A stretch of DNA of 64,000 nucleotides from Chthonomonadaceae bacterium (GCA_027450145.1 DAIDKH010000006.1:1-64000), one strand, 5' to 3'. Shown: positions 1 to 9,340, numbered from the stretch's first letter. Notes: generated from the sequence alone by a model not told the origin. A program made the numbers and translations.

Positions 1-1237
1 ACGTGATAGACTCCAGAAGAATTGCCTTCTTTTCGTCGCAAAGTGTGTCACCAGTTTGCGTATCCTTAAGACCTACGATCGCGGCAATGTCTCCAGCATA
101 AACAGAGTCCACATCCTCACGTGTATTGGCATGCATTCGTACAATTCGACCCACACGCTCCTTGCGACCCTTTGTCGCATTGAGAACGGTTTGACCCGTG
201 CTGAGAGTGCCGGAGTAGACTCTAAAGAATGTAAGAAGGCCATACTTGTCGGTTGCCAGTTTGAATGCAAGAGCGCTAAATGGCTCCTCATCGCTAGGAT
301 GGCGCAGGTCATCGGCACTTGTATCAGGATTCTTTCCTGGGATCGCTTCTACATCATCCGGAGCAGGCAGATATTCAATTACCGCGTCCAACAGGGGCTG
401 CACACCCTTGTTCTTGTAGGCAGAACCACATAGAACGGGAACGATCTTATTCTCGATAGTTCCCCGGCGAAGGGCTTGTTTGATCTCTTCGGAGGAAATG
501 GCTTCGCCTTCAAGGTACTTCTCGATGAGAGCCTCATCAACCTCAGCTACTGCTTCTACAAGTTTTGCGTGGTACTCAGCGGCTTTTTCCTGCATGTCGG
601 CGGGAATCTCTACCACCTCGAATTCTTGGCCTGCGTCGTCCAGATACTTTACGGCCTTCATCGCTACGAGGTCGACAATTCCTGAGAAGTCGGCTTCCGC
701 ACCGATTGGCAGTTGTACAGGAACAGCATTTGCGCCGAGTCTCTCAACGATCTTTTCGACAACTGCGTAGAAGTTGGCGCCCATGCGATCCATCTTATTT
801 ACGAAAGCAATTCTGGGAACCTTGTATTTGTTGGCTTGGCGCCATACAGTCTCCGATTGGGGCTGTACGCCACCGACCGCGCAGAAGATAGCGACGGCGC
901 CATCCAAAACGCGTAGTGAGCGCTCAACCTCTACGGTAAAGTCAACGTGCCCAGGCGTATCAATGATGTTGATGCGGTGGGATCGCTCGCGGTGGCCAGT
1001 TTTGGGATCAACATTAAGCCCCCAGAAGCAGGTGGTAGCAGCGGAGGTGATAGTGATGCCACGCTCCTGCTCTTGTACCATCCAGTCCATGGTGGCAGCG
1101 CCCTCATGCACCTCTCCGATCTTGTGGGTGCGTCCGGTATAAAACAGGATACGCTCGGTACATGTGGTCTTGCCAGCATCAATATGCGCTGCAATTCCAA
1201 TATTTCGTGTTTTACTTAGGGCGTATTCTCGTGCCAT
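1..1237 (-). CDS. fusA: Elongation factor G (partial, C-terminal part outside window)
   Basis: EF-G is the cytosolic GTPase that drives translocation and, with RRF, ribosome recycling. Reading leftward from an ATG at 1237 gives [20 protein letters not shown], then the P-loop AHIDAGKTT, the G2 region [17 protein letters not shown] and NKMDRMG, all typical of the G domain. After it come the G' insertion and the start of domain II ([23 protein letters not shown]). About 412 codons are present and the frame is still open at base 1, so roughly the last 40 percent of the usual ~695 residues is missing. It follows rpsG by 39 bases in the conserved rpsL-rpsG-fusA order and should be co-transcribed from the str promoter. 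Confidence 0.97.
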   Translation of the reverse strand, partial: MAREYALSKTRNIGIAAHIDAGKTTCTERILFYTGRTHKIGEVHEGAATMDWMVQEQERGITITSAATTCFWGLNVDPKTGHRERSHRINIIDTPGHVDFTVEVERSLRVLDGAVAIFCAVGGVQPQSETVWRQANKYKVPRIAFVNKMDRMGANFYAVVEKIVERLGANAVPVQLPIGAEADFSGIVDLVAMKAVKYLDDAGQEFEVVEIPADMQEKAAEYHAKLVEAVAEVDEALIEKYLEGEAISSEEIKQALRRGTIENKIVPVLCGSAYKNKGVQPLLDAVIEYLPAPDDVEAIPGKNPDTSADDLRHPSDEEPFSALAFKLATDKYGLLTFFRVYSGTLSTGQTVLNATKGRKERVGRIVRMHANTREDVDSVYAGDIAAIVGLKDTQTGDTLCDEKKAILLESIT

Positions 1238-1276
1238 TGTTTAATTTAATCCCTGAATTTGACTTATGAAAGTGAA

Positions 1277-1756
1277 TTAGAATCGATAGTGTGCAAACGC
1301 CTTGTTTGCGTCTGCCATTCGATGGATGTCTTCGCGCTTCTTAACCGACGCCCCAGCGCCGTTAGCAGCATCAAGCAGTTCCCCAGCAAGCTTTTCGGCC
1401 ATGGAGCGACCGGCGCGCTTGCGCGAATTAGTTACCAGCCACCTAAGAGCAAGTGCGTACCTGCGCGCATCACGTACATCCACCGGGACCTGGTAGGTAG
1501 ATCCACCTACACGGCGTGGCCGAACCTCAATGACAGGTGCAACGTTACGAATGGCCTGTTCAAAGATCTCGATCGCCGGACGGCGGCCGCGTGTCTCCAT
1601 GTGCTCCATCGCTGCGTAGAATACACGTTCTGCAACGCTCTTCTTGCCATCTACCATTAAGCGGTTAATAAACCTCTGCACGAGAACGCTATCGTAAACA
1701 GGATCCGGCGCGATGTGACGGGGGCGTACGCCACCCTTCGGTGCATTTCTAGGCAT
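1277..1756 (-). CDS. rpsG: 30S ribosomal protein S7
   Basis: S7 binds the 3' major domain of 16S rRNA and nucleates assembly of the small-subunit head. The 159-residue product has the normal bacterial length and the family landmarks: MPRNAPKGG start, [29 protein letters not shown] and a C-terminal [12 protein letters not shown]. It lies 47 bases after rpsL and 39 before fusA, the standard str operon arrangement. In many bacteria S7 also represses its own operon by binding mRNA between rpsL and rpsG; the short spacer here leaves little room for such a site, while a candidate control element lies ahead of rpsL instead. Confidence 0.98.
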   Translation of the reverse strand: MPRNAPKGGVRPRHIAPDPVYDSVLVQRFINRLMVDGKKSVAERVFYAAMEHMETRGRRPAIEIFEQAIRNVAPVIEVRPRRVGGSTYQVPVDVRDARRYALALRWLVTNSRKRAGRSMAEKLAGELLDAANGAGASVKKREDIHRMADANKAFAHYRF

Positions 1757-1803
1757 TCCTTAATTCTTCTCCTGGATCCGCGTGCTAGCGGATATCTGTA
1801 GCA

Positions 1804-2178
1804 TCAAACCTTCGGCTTCTTTGCGCCGTATTTCGATCGGCTAGATTTGCGGTCGCGAGTTCCAGATGAGTCTAGCGCACCGCGAACAATATGGTATCGA
1901 ACGCCGGGTAGGTCCTTGACGCGTCCGCCACGAATCATTACAACAGAGTGCTCTTGCAAGTTGTGGCCTATGCCAGGAATGTAAGCAGTAACTTCCATCT
2001 TGTTGGTAAGGCGTACGCGAGCAATCTTGCGCATAGCTGAATTCGGCTTCTTAGGCGATTGTGTGCGGACAATGGTGCACACGCCGCGAAGCTGCGGGTT
2101 TCCCTTAAGTGCCGGCGCCTTTGTCTTCTTGATTACGCGCTTGCGGCCTTTGCGTACTAGCTGGTTAATGGTAGGCAT
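1804..2178 (-). CDS. rpsL: 30S ribosomal protein S12
   Basis: S12 sits at the decoding centre of the 30S subunit. The 124-residue protein starts [13 protein letters not shown], exactly where the family starts; the frame is open further upstream, but the SD sequence GGAGG lies about 11 bases before this ATG. The PKKPNSA segment keeps the lysine whose replacement gives streptomycin resistance, so the protein is of the sensitive type. The second conserved loop ([20 protein letters not shown]) is intact. It is the first gene of the str operon and is preceded by an approximately 215-base leader containing an intrinsic terminator. Confidence 0.98.
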   Translation of the reverse strand: MPTINQLVRKGRKRVIKKTKAPALKGNPQLRGVCTIVRTQSPKKPNSAMRKIARVRLTNKMEVTAYIPGIGHNLQEHSVVMIRGGRVKDLPGVRYHIVRGALDSSGTRDRKSSRSKYGAKKPKV

Positions 2179-2392
2179 TCTATGCCACTTCCTCCGGTTC
2201 ATATGAGGCTTGGCGTTAAAACAAGAGGCGCACAAAAAAGCCCTGTTGCTTACGCAATGGGCGGGGCGACAAATACCAGTCGGCTATGCAGTCATTTACC
2301 GCAAATCATACCGGTGGCGAGGGACAAATCCCTCAAAGGCGCCTCCTGCAGAACGTTTTTGCCCTATCGCGTAAAAACCTCTTGACGCTAAC
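2179..2392 (-). promoter_or_regulatory. Structured 5' leader of the str operon
   Basis: The leader runs from about ten bases after the promoter to rpsL. Besides the terminator it contains a perfect hairpin (GAGGGA, loop TTTG, TCCCTC; 2319-2334). It also has a long-range complementarity: GAGGCGC at 2339-2345 can pair with GCGCCTC at 2225-2231, just after the T-tract. Pairing of these two segments would close a multibranched structure around the terminator. Which ligand or protein acts on it is unknown; ribosomal-protein leaders with this layout usually answer to a protein encoded in the same operon. I do not match it to a named family. Confidence 0.5.
2234..2262 (-). terminator. Intrinsic terminator within the rpsL leader (putative attenuator)
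   Basis: On the minus strand GCCC-A-TTGC, loop GTAA, GCAA-CA-GGGC forms a hairpin followed directly by six T residues. It lies about 55 bases upstream of the rpsL start codon and downstream of the promoter, so it would end transcripts before the operon unless prevented. That is the usual architecture of an attenuator. Confidence 0.7.
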
Positions 2393-2398
2393 CTGACT

Positions 2399-2428
2399 AG
2401 TGTACTTTACCAAGGGGGGAATTGTCAA
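2399..2428 (-). promoter_or_regulatory. Sigma-70-type promoter of the str operon
   Basis: On the minus strand TTGACA (2423-2428) and TACACT (2399-2404) are separated by 18 bases. The -35 is a perfect consensus match and the -10 matches four of six. Position and direction fit rpsL-rpsG-fusA, with initiation near 2392. Confidence 0.7.
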
Positions 2429-2545
2429 CCTGAAGTCACGCCTATTTTGCCCGCATATGGCCGTTGTTCCTACAGGTTGAATGGTCGCAAATTTGGGCAC
2501 GTAGTCCCTAAATGCAGTTTAGAAGTGAGGGACGCTAATTACGAA

Positions 2546-3415
2546 CTAATGGCTTCCGTCTGGCTGTTTCGGCGTTCCAGGCACCTCGGACGTTCCGTGA
2601 GCAGTTTGCGTGTCATTCACTTTCGCTACAGTTCTTACGAGATGATGGTCGCGCAGTGGGGAAGCGCTCGGTACGAGCAAATCACTTCGAACAATATCCG
2701 GGTTTTGTTGATAAATCACGCGAATAGCGCGGCCCACCAATCTTGCAAGCGGCCAATTCTCGGCCGCGAGCGTTGGCTCTAGTATGTGCAGTAATGGTAG
2801 TGATTGTGGATCAGCGAGCTGCTCCAACGCCAAAAGAATCACATTCATTGCCTGTGGAGTACGACAGATTTGAAGCCCACTGATAAGGTGCTGCACGCTG
2901 TGGCCCGTCAGTAGCGCTCTAACGCCACTTGCCAGTGGGCTGGTACCCTCGGCTTCATCCCGGTCGAATACTCGCCAGAACTCCGCCAATTGTGACGGTT
3001 CTAGTAGCCTGATGCTTTGAGAAAGGGTGCTGGTAATGCCGCGTTTTTGAGCAATGGAGAGTCGTGTAACCCAGTCGCCGCGTTGCAGTGCTTGGTAGCC
3101 TGTAATCACACTTTGGCACCACCGTTCATGTGGGAAATCGCGCTGTAGTGCAAAGGCTGCGGCAACGTCAGTTTCCGGACTTCGTGATGGGGGCGCAGAG
3201 AACAACCCAAGCGCCACATGTGCGCTGAGCTTGCCGAGAGACTCCGTGGAACAACTGGTATTTGGGTCCGTGTGAACGCACCTCACAAGCGCCCGTGAGA
3301 GCCTGTCACGTGTTGCTTCAGCGCTGGTGTGGGCGCCATATATACTGGCAGCAACAGAAAGCGACACTTCGGAATTGTTGGACCATAGTGGTGCAATATC
3401 GCCCTGAAATATCAT
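2546..3415 (-). CDS. Unknown protein, HEAT-like helical
   Basis: I do not recognise this 289-residue protein. It is mainly alpha-helical with repeated leucine/alanine-rich segments (for example LISGLQICRTPQAMNVILLA followed by LEQLADPQSLPLLHI), the pattern of HEAT or Armadillo repeats. No signal peptide, membrane segment or catalytic motif is visible; the last 40 residues look disordered. The ATG start has an excellent SD (AAGGAGG). It follows another HEAT-like gene by 42 bases in the same direction, so the two are probably co-transcribed. HEAT repeats usually mediate protein contacts; the partner cannot be inferred. Confidence 0.65.
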   Translation of the reverse strand: MIFQGDIAPLWSNNSEVSLSVAASIYGAHTSAEATRDRLSRALVRCVHTDPNTSCSTESLGKLSAHVALGLFSAPPSRSPETDVAAAFALQRDFPHERWCQSVITGYQALQRGDWVTRLSIAQKRGITSTLSQSIRLLEPSQLAEFWRVFDRDEAEGTSPLASGVRALLTGHSVQHLISGLQICRTPQAMNVILLALEQLADPQSLPLLHILEPTLAAENWPLARLVGRAIRVIYQQNPDIVRSDLLVPSASPLRDHHLVRTVAKVNDTQTAHGTSEVPGTPKQPDGSH

Positions 3416-3457
3416 GATCCTCCTTCCACGGTGTGGTCAATCTCCTCCACCCTGCCA

Positions 3458-4486
3458 CTAGCTAATCGATTGGAGATCCTCGGCGGTTGACGTTTGTATG
3501 GAATGCAGCATCTCATTTGGCTCTATAAAATCGGTGGTCGCAGGACGCAAAAGGTGGCGGCCGATGCCATTGGATTGACGGTATTTGATTCGGTTCATCG
3601 CCATAGTAGCAGCAAGCCGTACCTGTCGGGACTGAGCTTTACGGGCGGTCATAAGATCACTAAGCTCACTGATCGTACCCATTCGACCCACTGCGTCAGC
3701 TGCTGCGGCCTGAACCCTGGGCTGCCTGTGGTGGTGCAGAAGTTCCAATGCAACCGGAATGGCTTCGCGGCTCGAGATGGCGACTAGAACCGCGATGATA
3801 CAGGCCTGTTGTGCGGGCGTATCCCACTGCGACTTGTCGGCCAATACAGAGTTCTTGTGGGCCGGCATGTTCGCAAGTGCATGGGCTGCCATCGCGGTGA
3901 GGTGGCGACTATCCTCTTTGTTGACCCGCGCTATAACGGCAGGTTCCATTAATGTGGTAATGAACGAAAAGAGTTCTTGATGGGCCTCGTGGGCTTTTAA
4001 GCGAGCGATTGACTTGATTATATCGCGACATGTGCTCAGCACATTAAGATAGAGTGAACCGGAAAGGAATGAGTAGTTCATGTTGGCCATGCCGCGAAGT
4101 TCTTGGCACTGATGACGCAGCATGTCCCGAAGGCAGTGGTGAACCGCCAGTAGTGCAGTTGGCAGGTCTGTTGGCATGACCGGATTGGCTTTTTGAAGAT
4201 TTCGTACCAACATTGGTGCGAATGCACCGTAGCGGGGCATGATTGGCGACGTACGGTCACCGTAAGCGAGCTCCAAGGCGGTGCAATTCGAGACGTTGGA
4301 GTCGCTTGACCACAGGCCGGCTAGTTCGCGCGACGGCGATGGAGATACTGGTGAAGTGATGCGATGGCCGCGATGACGGCAACTAACCCCTGTAACGGGT
4401 GTTCGCGTCTCGATGGGTTCATCGGAGCACGTTATGGCGGCACAAGGATTAACTGATAAAAACAATTTGCCAGTGTCCACTCGCAA
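3458..4486 (-). CDS. HEAT-repeat-like protein of unknown function
   Basis: 342 residues. The C-terminal half carries HEAT-like helical pairs, best seen in EAIPVALELLHHHRQPRVQA and AAADAVGRMGTISELSDLM, then a basic stretch RQVRLAATMAMNRIKYRQ. This resembles PBS-lyase/HEAT repeat scaffolds without any enzyme motif. The first 75 residues are low in predicted structure. The start is TTG, chosen because GGAGG lies seven bases before it; a GTG two codons on is the alternative. It probably forms a two-gene unit with the next HEAT-like protein and may serve one complex with it. No function is claimed. Confidence 0.65.
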   Translation of the reverse strand: MRVDTGKLFLSVNPCAAITCSDEPIETRTPVTGVSCRHRGHRITSPVSPSPSRELAGLWSSDSNVSNCTALELAYGDRTSPIMPRYGAFAPMLVRNLQKANPVMPTDLPTALLAVHHCLRDMLRHQCQELRGMANMNYSFLSGSLYLNVLSTCRDIIKSIARLKAHEAHQELFSFITTLMEPAVIARVNKEDSRHLTAMAAHALANMPAHKNSVLADKSQWDTPAQQACIIAVLVAISSREAIPVALELLHHHRQPRVQAAAADAVGRMGTISELSDLMTARKAQSRQVRLAATMAMNRIKYRQSNGIGRHLLRPATTDFIEPNEMLHSIQTSTAEDLQSIS

Positions 4487-4611
4487 GGTTGAGCCTCCGG
4501 CACTTCGTTTGCTTTGCTAGTAATAACCTTAGTACGATTGATGTGCGCGAATTGCACCTGTGTAGCTACTGTAATTGTTTCGGTAAATTGCTGGCGGGAG
4601 TGCAGCTCCCG

Positions 4612-5631
4612 TCAGGATTTTGCGGTATCCGGTGGCGGTGGGGGACTGCTGCTAAAATAGAGCCTATCTCCCTGGGCCAGGAATCTGTAGCAGATTTCTG
4701 ACTTATCGCGGCTCGTCGAATTCACCGGCGCCCAAACAGTTTTGTCCGTGCTCATCGATAACGAAAAGTCATCGCGAAGTAATTGGGGATCAGTAATGCG
4801 TATTAGAACTTCGCAGTCGCGAGACCACAGGAGAGAGAAGCCAATTTCATTCTGATGGTGTTCGGCAGAGACTTCCACATCCACTGCGGTATAGCGCCCG
4901 GTTTTGTCGCAAACCGCATTCACGCGCCGAATTTCGGCACACGACCCATTAAATCCAGCCTCCCCTTCGGGCTTTGCATATGCCCAACCGTATGGGCACG
5001 TGGCCAATCCCGTGCGCACTGCCCAGGCCGAATCGCCATAGGAATAGTGCCAATACTCGTCTCGGCAATTGCTGAATCCGGCTCCTAACATCGCTTCCAC
5101 CATGATCATTCTGTTTTTCTTGGCGTCAGGAGATATCTTGTCTGACCATGTGTAAGCGGCTTCCCATCCCGAGGTGGGCGCAATCATATCAAGCGGCTCA
5201 CCATTTTCGTCAAGCAACCCAACATCAATGGCGCCACCCGTGCAATGTCCGGGAGGCGCGGGCTGATCGTAAGGTGCAAAATACTTGTTGGTAGCCCGCC
5301 GCAATGCCGAAAGCGGCCACTGCGGGTGTTCCTCTTTCATGCGCTTAAAATAATTATCCCAGCCGCCTTTTTGCATGTGCAGAGTGCGAAGTGCCGTTCC
5401 TGCTCGTAACCTGTACCCTGGCGGGAGTGAAGCCGCTGCAGCGTTAGCCATTTCCGCTACGGTTTTGCGCAGGTATGGGCACACATGGTCCTGCCACACA
5501 ATGTCCGGGCAAACAACGCGAACATCCACTAGTGGTTCACGCTGTTCAAGAGGTAGGCTGTATTCGAGGATCTTCACCCTGTTGAGCGCCGCGATGGGCT
5601 CAGGAGCGCCCTTAAGTATTTGCTTCGGCAC
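4612..5631 (-). CDS. VanX-type D-Ala-D-Ala dipeptidase (peptidase M15D)
   Basis: Members of this zinc peptidase family hydrolyse D-alanyl-D-alanine. The 339 residues hold the family's zinc site: His129 and Asp136 in GHCTGGAIDVG, and Glu192 and His195 in DEYWHYSYGD, corresponding to the SxHxxGxAxD and ExWH signatures of VanX. A C-terminal extension after residue ~245 is not part of the core fold, and the protein ends in a proline run. No signal peptide is visible, so a cytosolic role such as recycling of cell-wall dipeptide or defence against free D-Ala-D-Ala is likely; no vanA/vanH gene is near. The GTG start shares its first base with the last base of the TAG stop of the upstream gene, indicating translational coupling. 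Confidence 0.85.
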   Translation of the reverse strand: MPKQILKGAPEPIAALNRVKILEYSLPLEQREPLVDVRVVCPDIVWQDHVCPYLRKTVAEMANAAAASLPPGYRLRAGTALRTLHMQKGGWDNYFKRMKEEHPQWPLSALRRATNKYFAPYDQPAPPGHCTGGAIDVGLLDENGEPLDMIAPTSGWEAAYTWSDKISPDAKKNRMIMVEAMLGAGFSNCRDEYWHYSYGDSAWAVRTGLATCPYGWAYAKPEGEAGFNGSCAEIRRVNAVCDKTGRYTAVDVEVSAEHHQNEIGFSLLWSRDCEVLIRITDPQLLRDDFSLSMSTDKTVWAPVNSTSRDKSEICYRFLAQGDRLYFSSSPPPPPDTAKS

Positions 5632-5969
5632 TAAAGGTCTTCCTCCTCTGGGTTGTCCTCGTCTATATCGTCAATTGTACCAGAGCAGTCAGTGTACCGG
5701 CTAATCTCTTCCCCCCGAAACACGTGTGCTACAAAATCCTCTCGTTCAAACCTAGGAAGGTATGAGGAGACAATATCGTCGTCAATTTGAGCCATGATCT
5801 CCTCTTCATCCGCAATAGGGAGATCAGTCTCAAAAATGACAGTGGCGTGAATCGTGTCGTTCGCAAAATGAACATCCACCTGCCCTACGCGTTGGTCACC
5901 GTTCCAGAGCAGGTAGATTTCTGATGACTGTGTGCGAACCAACCTGGTGATCTTGTATTTAGAGTCCAT
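5631..5969 (-). CDS. Small acidic protein of unknown function
   Basis: 112 residues beginning MDSKYKITRLVRTQSSEIYL. The start is set by GGGAGG five to six bases upstream; the reading frame is open further back but would overlap the preceding gene. The sequence alternates short beta-like stretches (VGQVDVHFANDTIHATVIF) with an acidic helix (ADEEEIMAQIDDDI) and ends in a strongly acidic tail (DDIDEDNPEEEDL). No known domain is recognised. Its stop codon overlaps the start of the dipeptidase gene by one base, so the two are probably made together; it may be a regulator or partner of that enzyme, but that is inference only. Confidence 0.75.
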   Translation of the reverse strand: MDSKYKITRLVRTQSSEIYLLWNGDQRVGQVDVHFANDTIHATVIFETDLPIADEEEIMAQIDDDIVSSYLPRFEREDFVAHVFRGEEISRYTDCSGTIDDIDEDNPEEEDL

Positions 5970-6030
5970 GAGCGCCTCCCATCCTGCTGTTTGCCACGAA
6001 TTGCGTCTGCGCTCCCAACTCTGCCGATGG

Positions 6031-7386
6031 CTAGGCTGCCTCCTGAAGAGGCGTTGCAAGCACAGATTTACCGCCCGCACTGCGAGTAAAAGCGCTAGCA
6101 GTAACAGGCGATTCTATTTGAGTAGCGGCAGTTCCTATTCGGAGCCAAACCGCTGGATAAACTGTACCTTTAAATACTAGATTGACATTGGTATTAGCCC
6201 TGCTCCCAATTGCAAGTAAGCGCTTCTCACTGTGTATTTCGCGAATTCTACTCTCCTGGGCATGTGCCTGCTCCTGCAGTCGTTGAACCAGCTGTTTTTT
6301 ATCCTCGGGCAGACTCGCATGGGTAGTCACATTCCCAAACGGTCTTAGCACGAGTTGAATGCGCTTCACATTCTCTTCCGCAGAGCACAAATCCTCCTCT
6401 AACTCCCTTAGCCTCACCGACGAAAATGAATCTACACCGGCGTTTATTTCGGTAATTACGAAGCTGTCACTGCCTACTGTGCCAGCCTCACACCCATTCG
6501 TTGCTGAAATGCTGCCGCCTACTACAATTGATGCGGGCGTTCCTAGCAACCGCCCGGGAGTATTCACTTCACAGTTCTCCAGCCGTGAGGTGAGGTAGAT
6601 GTTTCCGTCAGCAATGATAGTGCAGTCAGTTGCGTCGTTAATAAACACATCGCCGCGCGCACGTATACGACAGCCCCTGATATGAGTACAGGCGTAAACG
6701 AATCCCGAGGCAGAGATAGACGCACCCGTGGTATCGGCTTTCAGGCAAACGGCCCCAGTGTAACGATATGACCCACCATTAATAGCCTCGTCAACCAGAT
6801 TTAATGGTTCCACGCTCAGCTTCTCAGCGTGGTAAATCACTGCACCGGCCTCCCGGGCGGTAAGCCGAGTTCTGTCATCGCTTACAGATACATTATCGCC
6901 CACAGTAATGGGTGCCGCTTTCACCGGCTTAGGAGGAATTGGTTGTATCGGCAGGGTTAAGGTCTTACCCGGAGTGCCATTATGAGGCAAAACTATGTGG
7001 GCAAGTTCGGTCCCAGCTGACGCCATACGTGCAGGGCCAATAGTCGAATAGTCTGGTAGACCACTCCAGTGGCGTGGAATCGGTTGCGAAATGGCGGATA
7101 GGTCAACCAAAAACTTCACAGAGCCGTCGGTTCCGTCTTGCGGCAGAACACCCTGGGCGGCAACTACCGTAGCGGCAGTGGAAGTTTCCGATACAGTGTG
7201 AACGGCGTCCCGGATAGCGCTATCGCGTATTCCGTAGGTAACCCCCATACCTTTCAAGCGGTCAGCAACATCAGCGGCAGTGATGTCCTTACCGCCGCCA
7301 CGTGGCGGATGTATCGTGGCGAGCACTTGAGAGCGATCTGCATTAAATTTTAATTCCAACGAACCGTTAACCTGTATATTGGCCAT
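6031..7386 (-). CDS. FapA-like DUF342 protein
   Basis: This 451-residue protein belongs to the DUF342/FapA family. An N-terminal alpha/beta region (MANIQVNGSLELKFNADRS, then ADRLKGMGVTYGI) precedes a right-handed beta-helix-like core with the recurring pattern GFVYACTHIRGCRIRARGD, NIYLTSRLENCEV and SIVVGGSISATNGCEAG. A coiled coil (about residues 330-395) follows. In Vibrio FapA controls polar localisation of a PTS component and flagellar assembly; in many Bacillota DUF342 proteins lie among motility genes. The flhG/fliA genes in this window are 45 kb away, so the link is indirect. AGGAG precedes the ATG. It heads a likely three-gene unit with the acidic protein and the dipeptidase. Confidence 0.8.
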   Translation of the reverse strand: MANIQVNGSLELKFNADRSQVLATIHPPRGGGKDITAADVADRLKGMGVTYGIRDSAIRDAVHTVSETSTAATVVAAQGVLPQDGTDGSVKFLVDLSAISQPIPRHWSGLPDYSTIGPARMASAGTELAHIVLPHNGTPGKTLTLPIQPIPPKPVKAAPITVGDNVSVSDDRTRLTAREAGAVIYHAEKLSVEPLNLVDEAINGGSYRYTGAVCLKADTTGASISASGFVYACTHIRGCRIRARGDVFINDATDCTIIADGNIYLTSRLENCEVNTPGRLLGTPASIVVGGSISATNGCEAGTVGSDSFVITEINAGVDSFSSVRLRELEEDLCSAEENVKRIQLVLRPFGNVTTHASLPEDKKQLVQRLQEQAHAQESRIREIHSEKRLLAIGSRANTNVNLVFKGTVYPAVWLRIGTAATQIESPVTASAFTRSAGGKSVLATPLQEAA

Positions 7387-7609
7387 GTAAGTTGGCTCCT
7401 AACGATAAAATGAACATAAATTCAAGTGCTTATTCCACATCGATTTGATTGAAGTAAACGGAATTAATTTGCGCGGATACGAGACCTGGTAACCAAACCA
7501 TGCATCGGCAGGCGTGCCTCCACAAATGGACAACCCGATATAAGCGAAGAGACGGTGTGTATTCAAGGTAAAATAGTTCGGAAATCATGATCAAGAACCA
7601 GAGGAACGT

Positions 7610-8707
7610 ATGAAAACAGGCATTATTGGCCTCGCCCACAGTGGGAAGACCAGCCTTTATAACGCACTTACAAGAAGCCAGGTAAACCTCGCAACATATG
7701 GTAGTAACGAAGTGAACACCGGTGTGATACCTGTGCCGGATGAGAGGTTTGAGTACGCCGTTAAGCAGTGCAATCCCAAGAAAATTACACCGGCAACAAT
7801 TGAAGTAACTGAGGGTGGGGCGCGCATAGAACGAACGCCTGAGGGGGGCAAGCGAGACAAATTTGGTGCAGACTTTTTCGCGAATGTGCGAAATATGGAT
7901 GCCCTGGTCCTCGTTGTAGCTGCCTTTGAGAATGCTCTTTCTGCTGGAGCTTCTGTTGATCCTGCGCGCGATGCTAACCAGGTTCTTGAGGAGCTTTTGC
8001 TCGCGGATCTCACGGTGATTGAGGGCCGCATAGAGCGCCTAGACAAAGCTCGCCTACAAAAGCGTCAAACACCAGGGGAGGCAGCAGAACAGCAGGTACT
8101 TCAGCGCATTCGCGAGCACCTTGAGAAGCTACAACCCGTGCGCACCCTTGAGTTAAGCGAAGAAGAACAGAGATCAATTCGGAGTTACGCTTTTGTGTCT
8201 GGCAAGCCCATTATCATCGCCGTAAATGTGGCTGAGGATGCTACAGCAGAAGCTGTGGCTGATGTGAGTAAGGACATAAGCGCGTACTGTAAAGAACAGC
8301 ATATCCAGATGATTACCCTCAGCGCACGTGTTGAAATGGAAGTTGCGCAGATGGAACCGGACGACGAACGTGAATTCCTGGCGGCAATGGGTATAACCGA
8401 AGCGGCAAGAGATCGCCTTATAAGAGCCTGCTATGCTGCCTTGGGCGTAATGAGTTTCTTTACAGTAGGCGAAGATGAGGTTCGTGCTTGGACGATACCC
8501 AATAACGCTACCGCACTTAAGGCCGCCGAAACCATCCATAGTGATCTTGCACGCGGGTTTATTCGCGCCGAGGTTATTGGCTTCGACGATTTTCGGTCGG
8601 CTGGAGGATGTTGGGATGAAGCGCGAAGTGCTGGGAAGATGCACCTGGAGGGGCGCGAATACCTCGTGAAGGACGGAGACATACTTCATGTGCGATTTAA
8701 GGTTTAA
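7610..8707 (+). CDS. ychF: YchF/Ola1-family ATP/GTP-binding protein
   Basis: YchF proteins are cytosolic P-loop NTPases of the Obg group that bind ribosomes and prefer ATP. The 365 residues show the P-loop GLAHSGKTSLYNALT (residues 7-21), a switch region, a coiled-coil insert (about 120-175), a degenerate G4 (AVNVAE instead of NKxD, as expected for YchF) and a C-terminal TGS domain ending LVKDGDILHVRFKV. The P-loop reads AHSGKTS where the classical form is PNVGKST, so this may be a paralogue of the main YchF. AGAGGA precedes the ATG. The divergent neighbour is the FapA-like gene; pcp follows after 15 bases. Confidence 0.88.
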   Translation: MKTGIIGLAHSGKTSLYNALTRSQVNLATYGSNEVNTGVIPVPDERFEYAVKQCNPKKITPATIEVTEGGARIERTPEGGKRDKFGADFFANVRNMDALVLVVAAFENALSAGASVDPARDANQVLEELLLADLTVIEGRIERLDKARLQKRQTPGEAAEQQVLQRIREHLEKLQPVRTLELSEEEQRSIRSYAFVSGKPIIIAVNVAEDATAEAVADVSKDISAYCKEQHIQMITLSARVEMEVAQMEPDDEREFLAAMGITEAARDRLIRACYAALGVMSFFTVGEDEVRAWTIPNNATALKAAETIHSDLARGFIRAEVIGFDDFRSAGGCWDEARSAGKMHLEGREYLVKDGDILHVRFKV

Positions 8708-8722
8708 TGCGAGAGTAGGATT

Positions 8723-9340
8723 GTGAAGCCCAACCGCAAGGTGCTGGTCACAGGGTTTGGTGCCTTTGGCGGTGTTAGGAGTAATCCAACCCAGCGGGTG
8801 GTTGATCACCTAAACGCCCAACCACCTACTGATATTGATGTAACCGCGGTAACGATGCCAGTTTCTTGGCAGGAAATGCCAGGCCTGCTTCAACGACATC
8901 TTGCACTAGAGAATTGGGATTCGGTCCTACTCTTGGGTGTCGCGGCATCCCGCTCGTGCTGGAGCGTAGAGACTACTGCTTTCAACCGAACGGCTAATGT
9001 TCCCGACGCAAGCGGGCAACTTCCCACTAGCATCCACCTGCTACCAGGGGCTCCAGAGTGCCTTCACTCAACATGGGAAGCCTCAAAGGTTTTTAAATCA
9101 ATTGAAGAGGTGAATTTGCCCGTGCAAATTTCGGCGGATGCCGGTACCTACCTGTGTAATGCGGCGCTTTACCTCTCGCTGCATGAGTTGGGCACCGCAG
9201 GTACTCCTGTGGGATTTTTACACGTTCCGCCAGATTGCGACACTATGGCAGCTAGCACCATGAACGGCGCCTCGAACGGTTTTGCATTTTCAAACCATCT
9301 GGATGCAGTGCGTGCTGTGTTGCTGGCACTTGTCTCGTGA
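8723..9340 (+). CDS. pcp: Pyrrolidone-carboxylate (pyroglutamyl) peptidase
   Basis: Peptidase family C15, a cytosolic cysteine peptidase that removes N-terminal pyroglutamate. The 205 residues start VLVTGFGAFGGVRSNPTQ, the family's N-terminal signature, and hold the triad Glu83 (in SVETTAFNRTAN), Cys145 (DAGTYLCNAALY) and His167 (GFLHVP), at the spacing of known enzymes (E81/C144/H168). The start is GTG, 15 bases after ychF, suggesting co-transcription. The length is close to the usual 200-215 residues and all key residues are present, so it should be active. Confidence 0.93.
   Translation: MKPNRKVLVTGFGAFGGVRSNPTQRVVDHLNAQPPTDIDVTAVTMPVSWQEMPGLLQRHLALENWDSVLLLGVAASRSCWSVETTAFNRTANVPDASGQLPTSIHLLPGAPECLHSTWEASKVFKSIEEVNLPVQISADAGTYLCNAALYLSLHELGTAGTPVGFLHVPPDCDTMAASTMNGASNGFAFSNHLDAVRAVLLALVS

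Noticed and set aside
2447-2782. 111-codon plus-strand open frame antisense to the HEAT-like gene
   Set aside because: Largely overlaps a better supported gene on the other strand and starts without SD.
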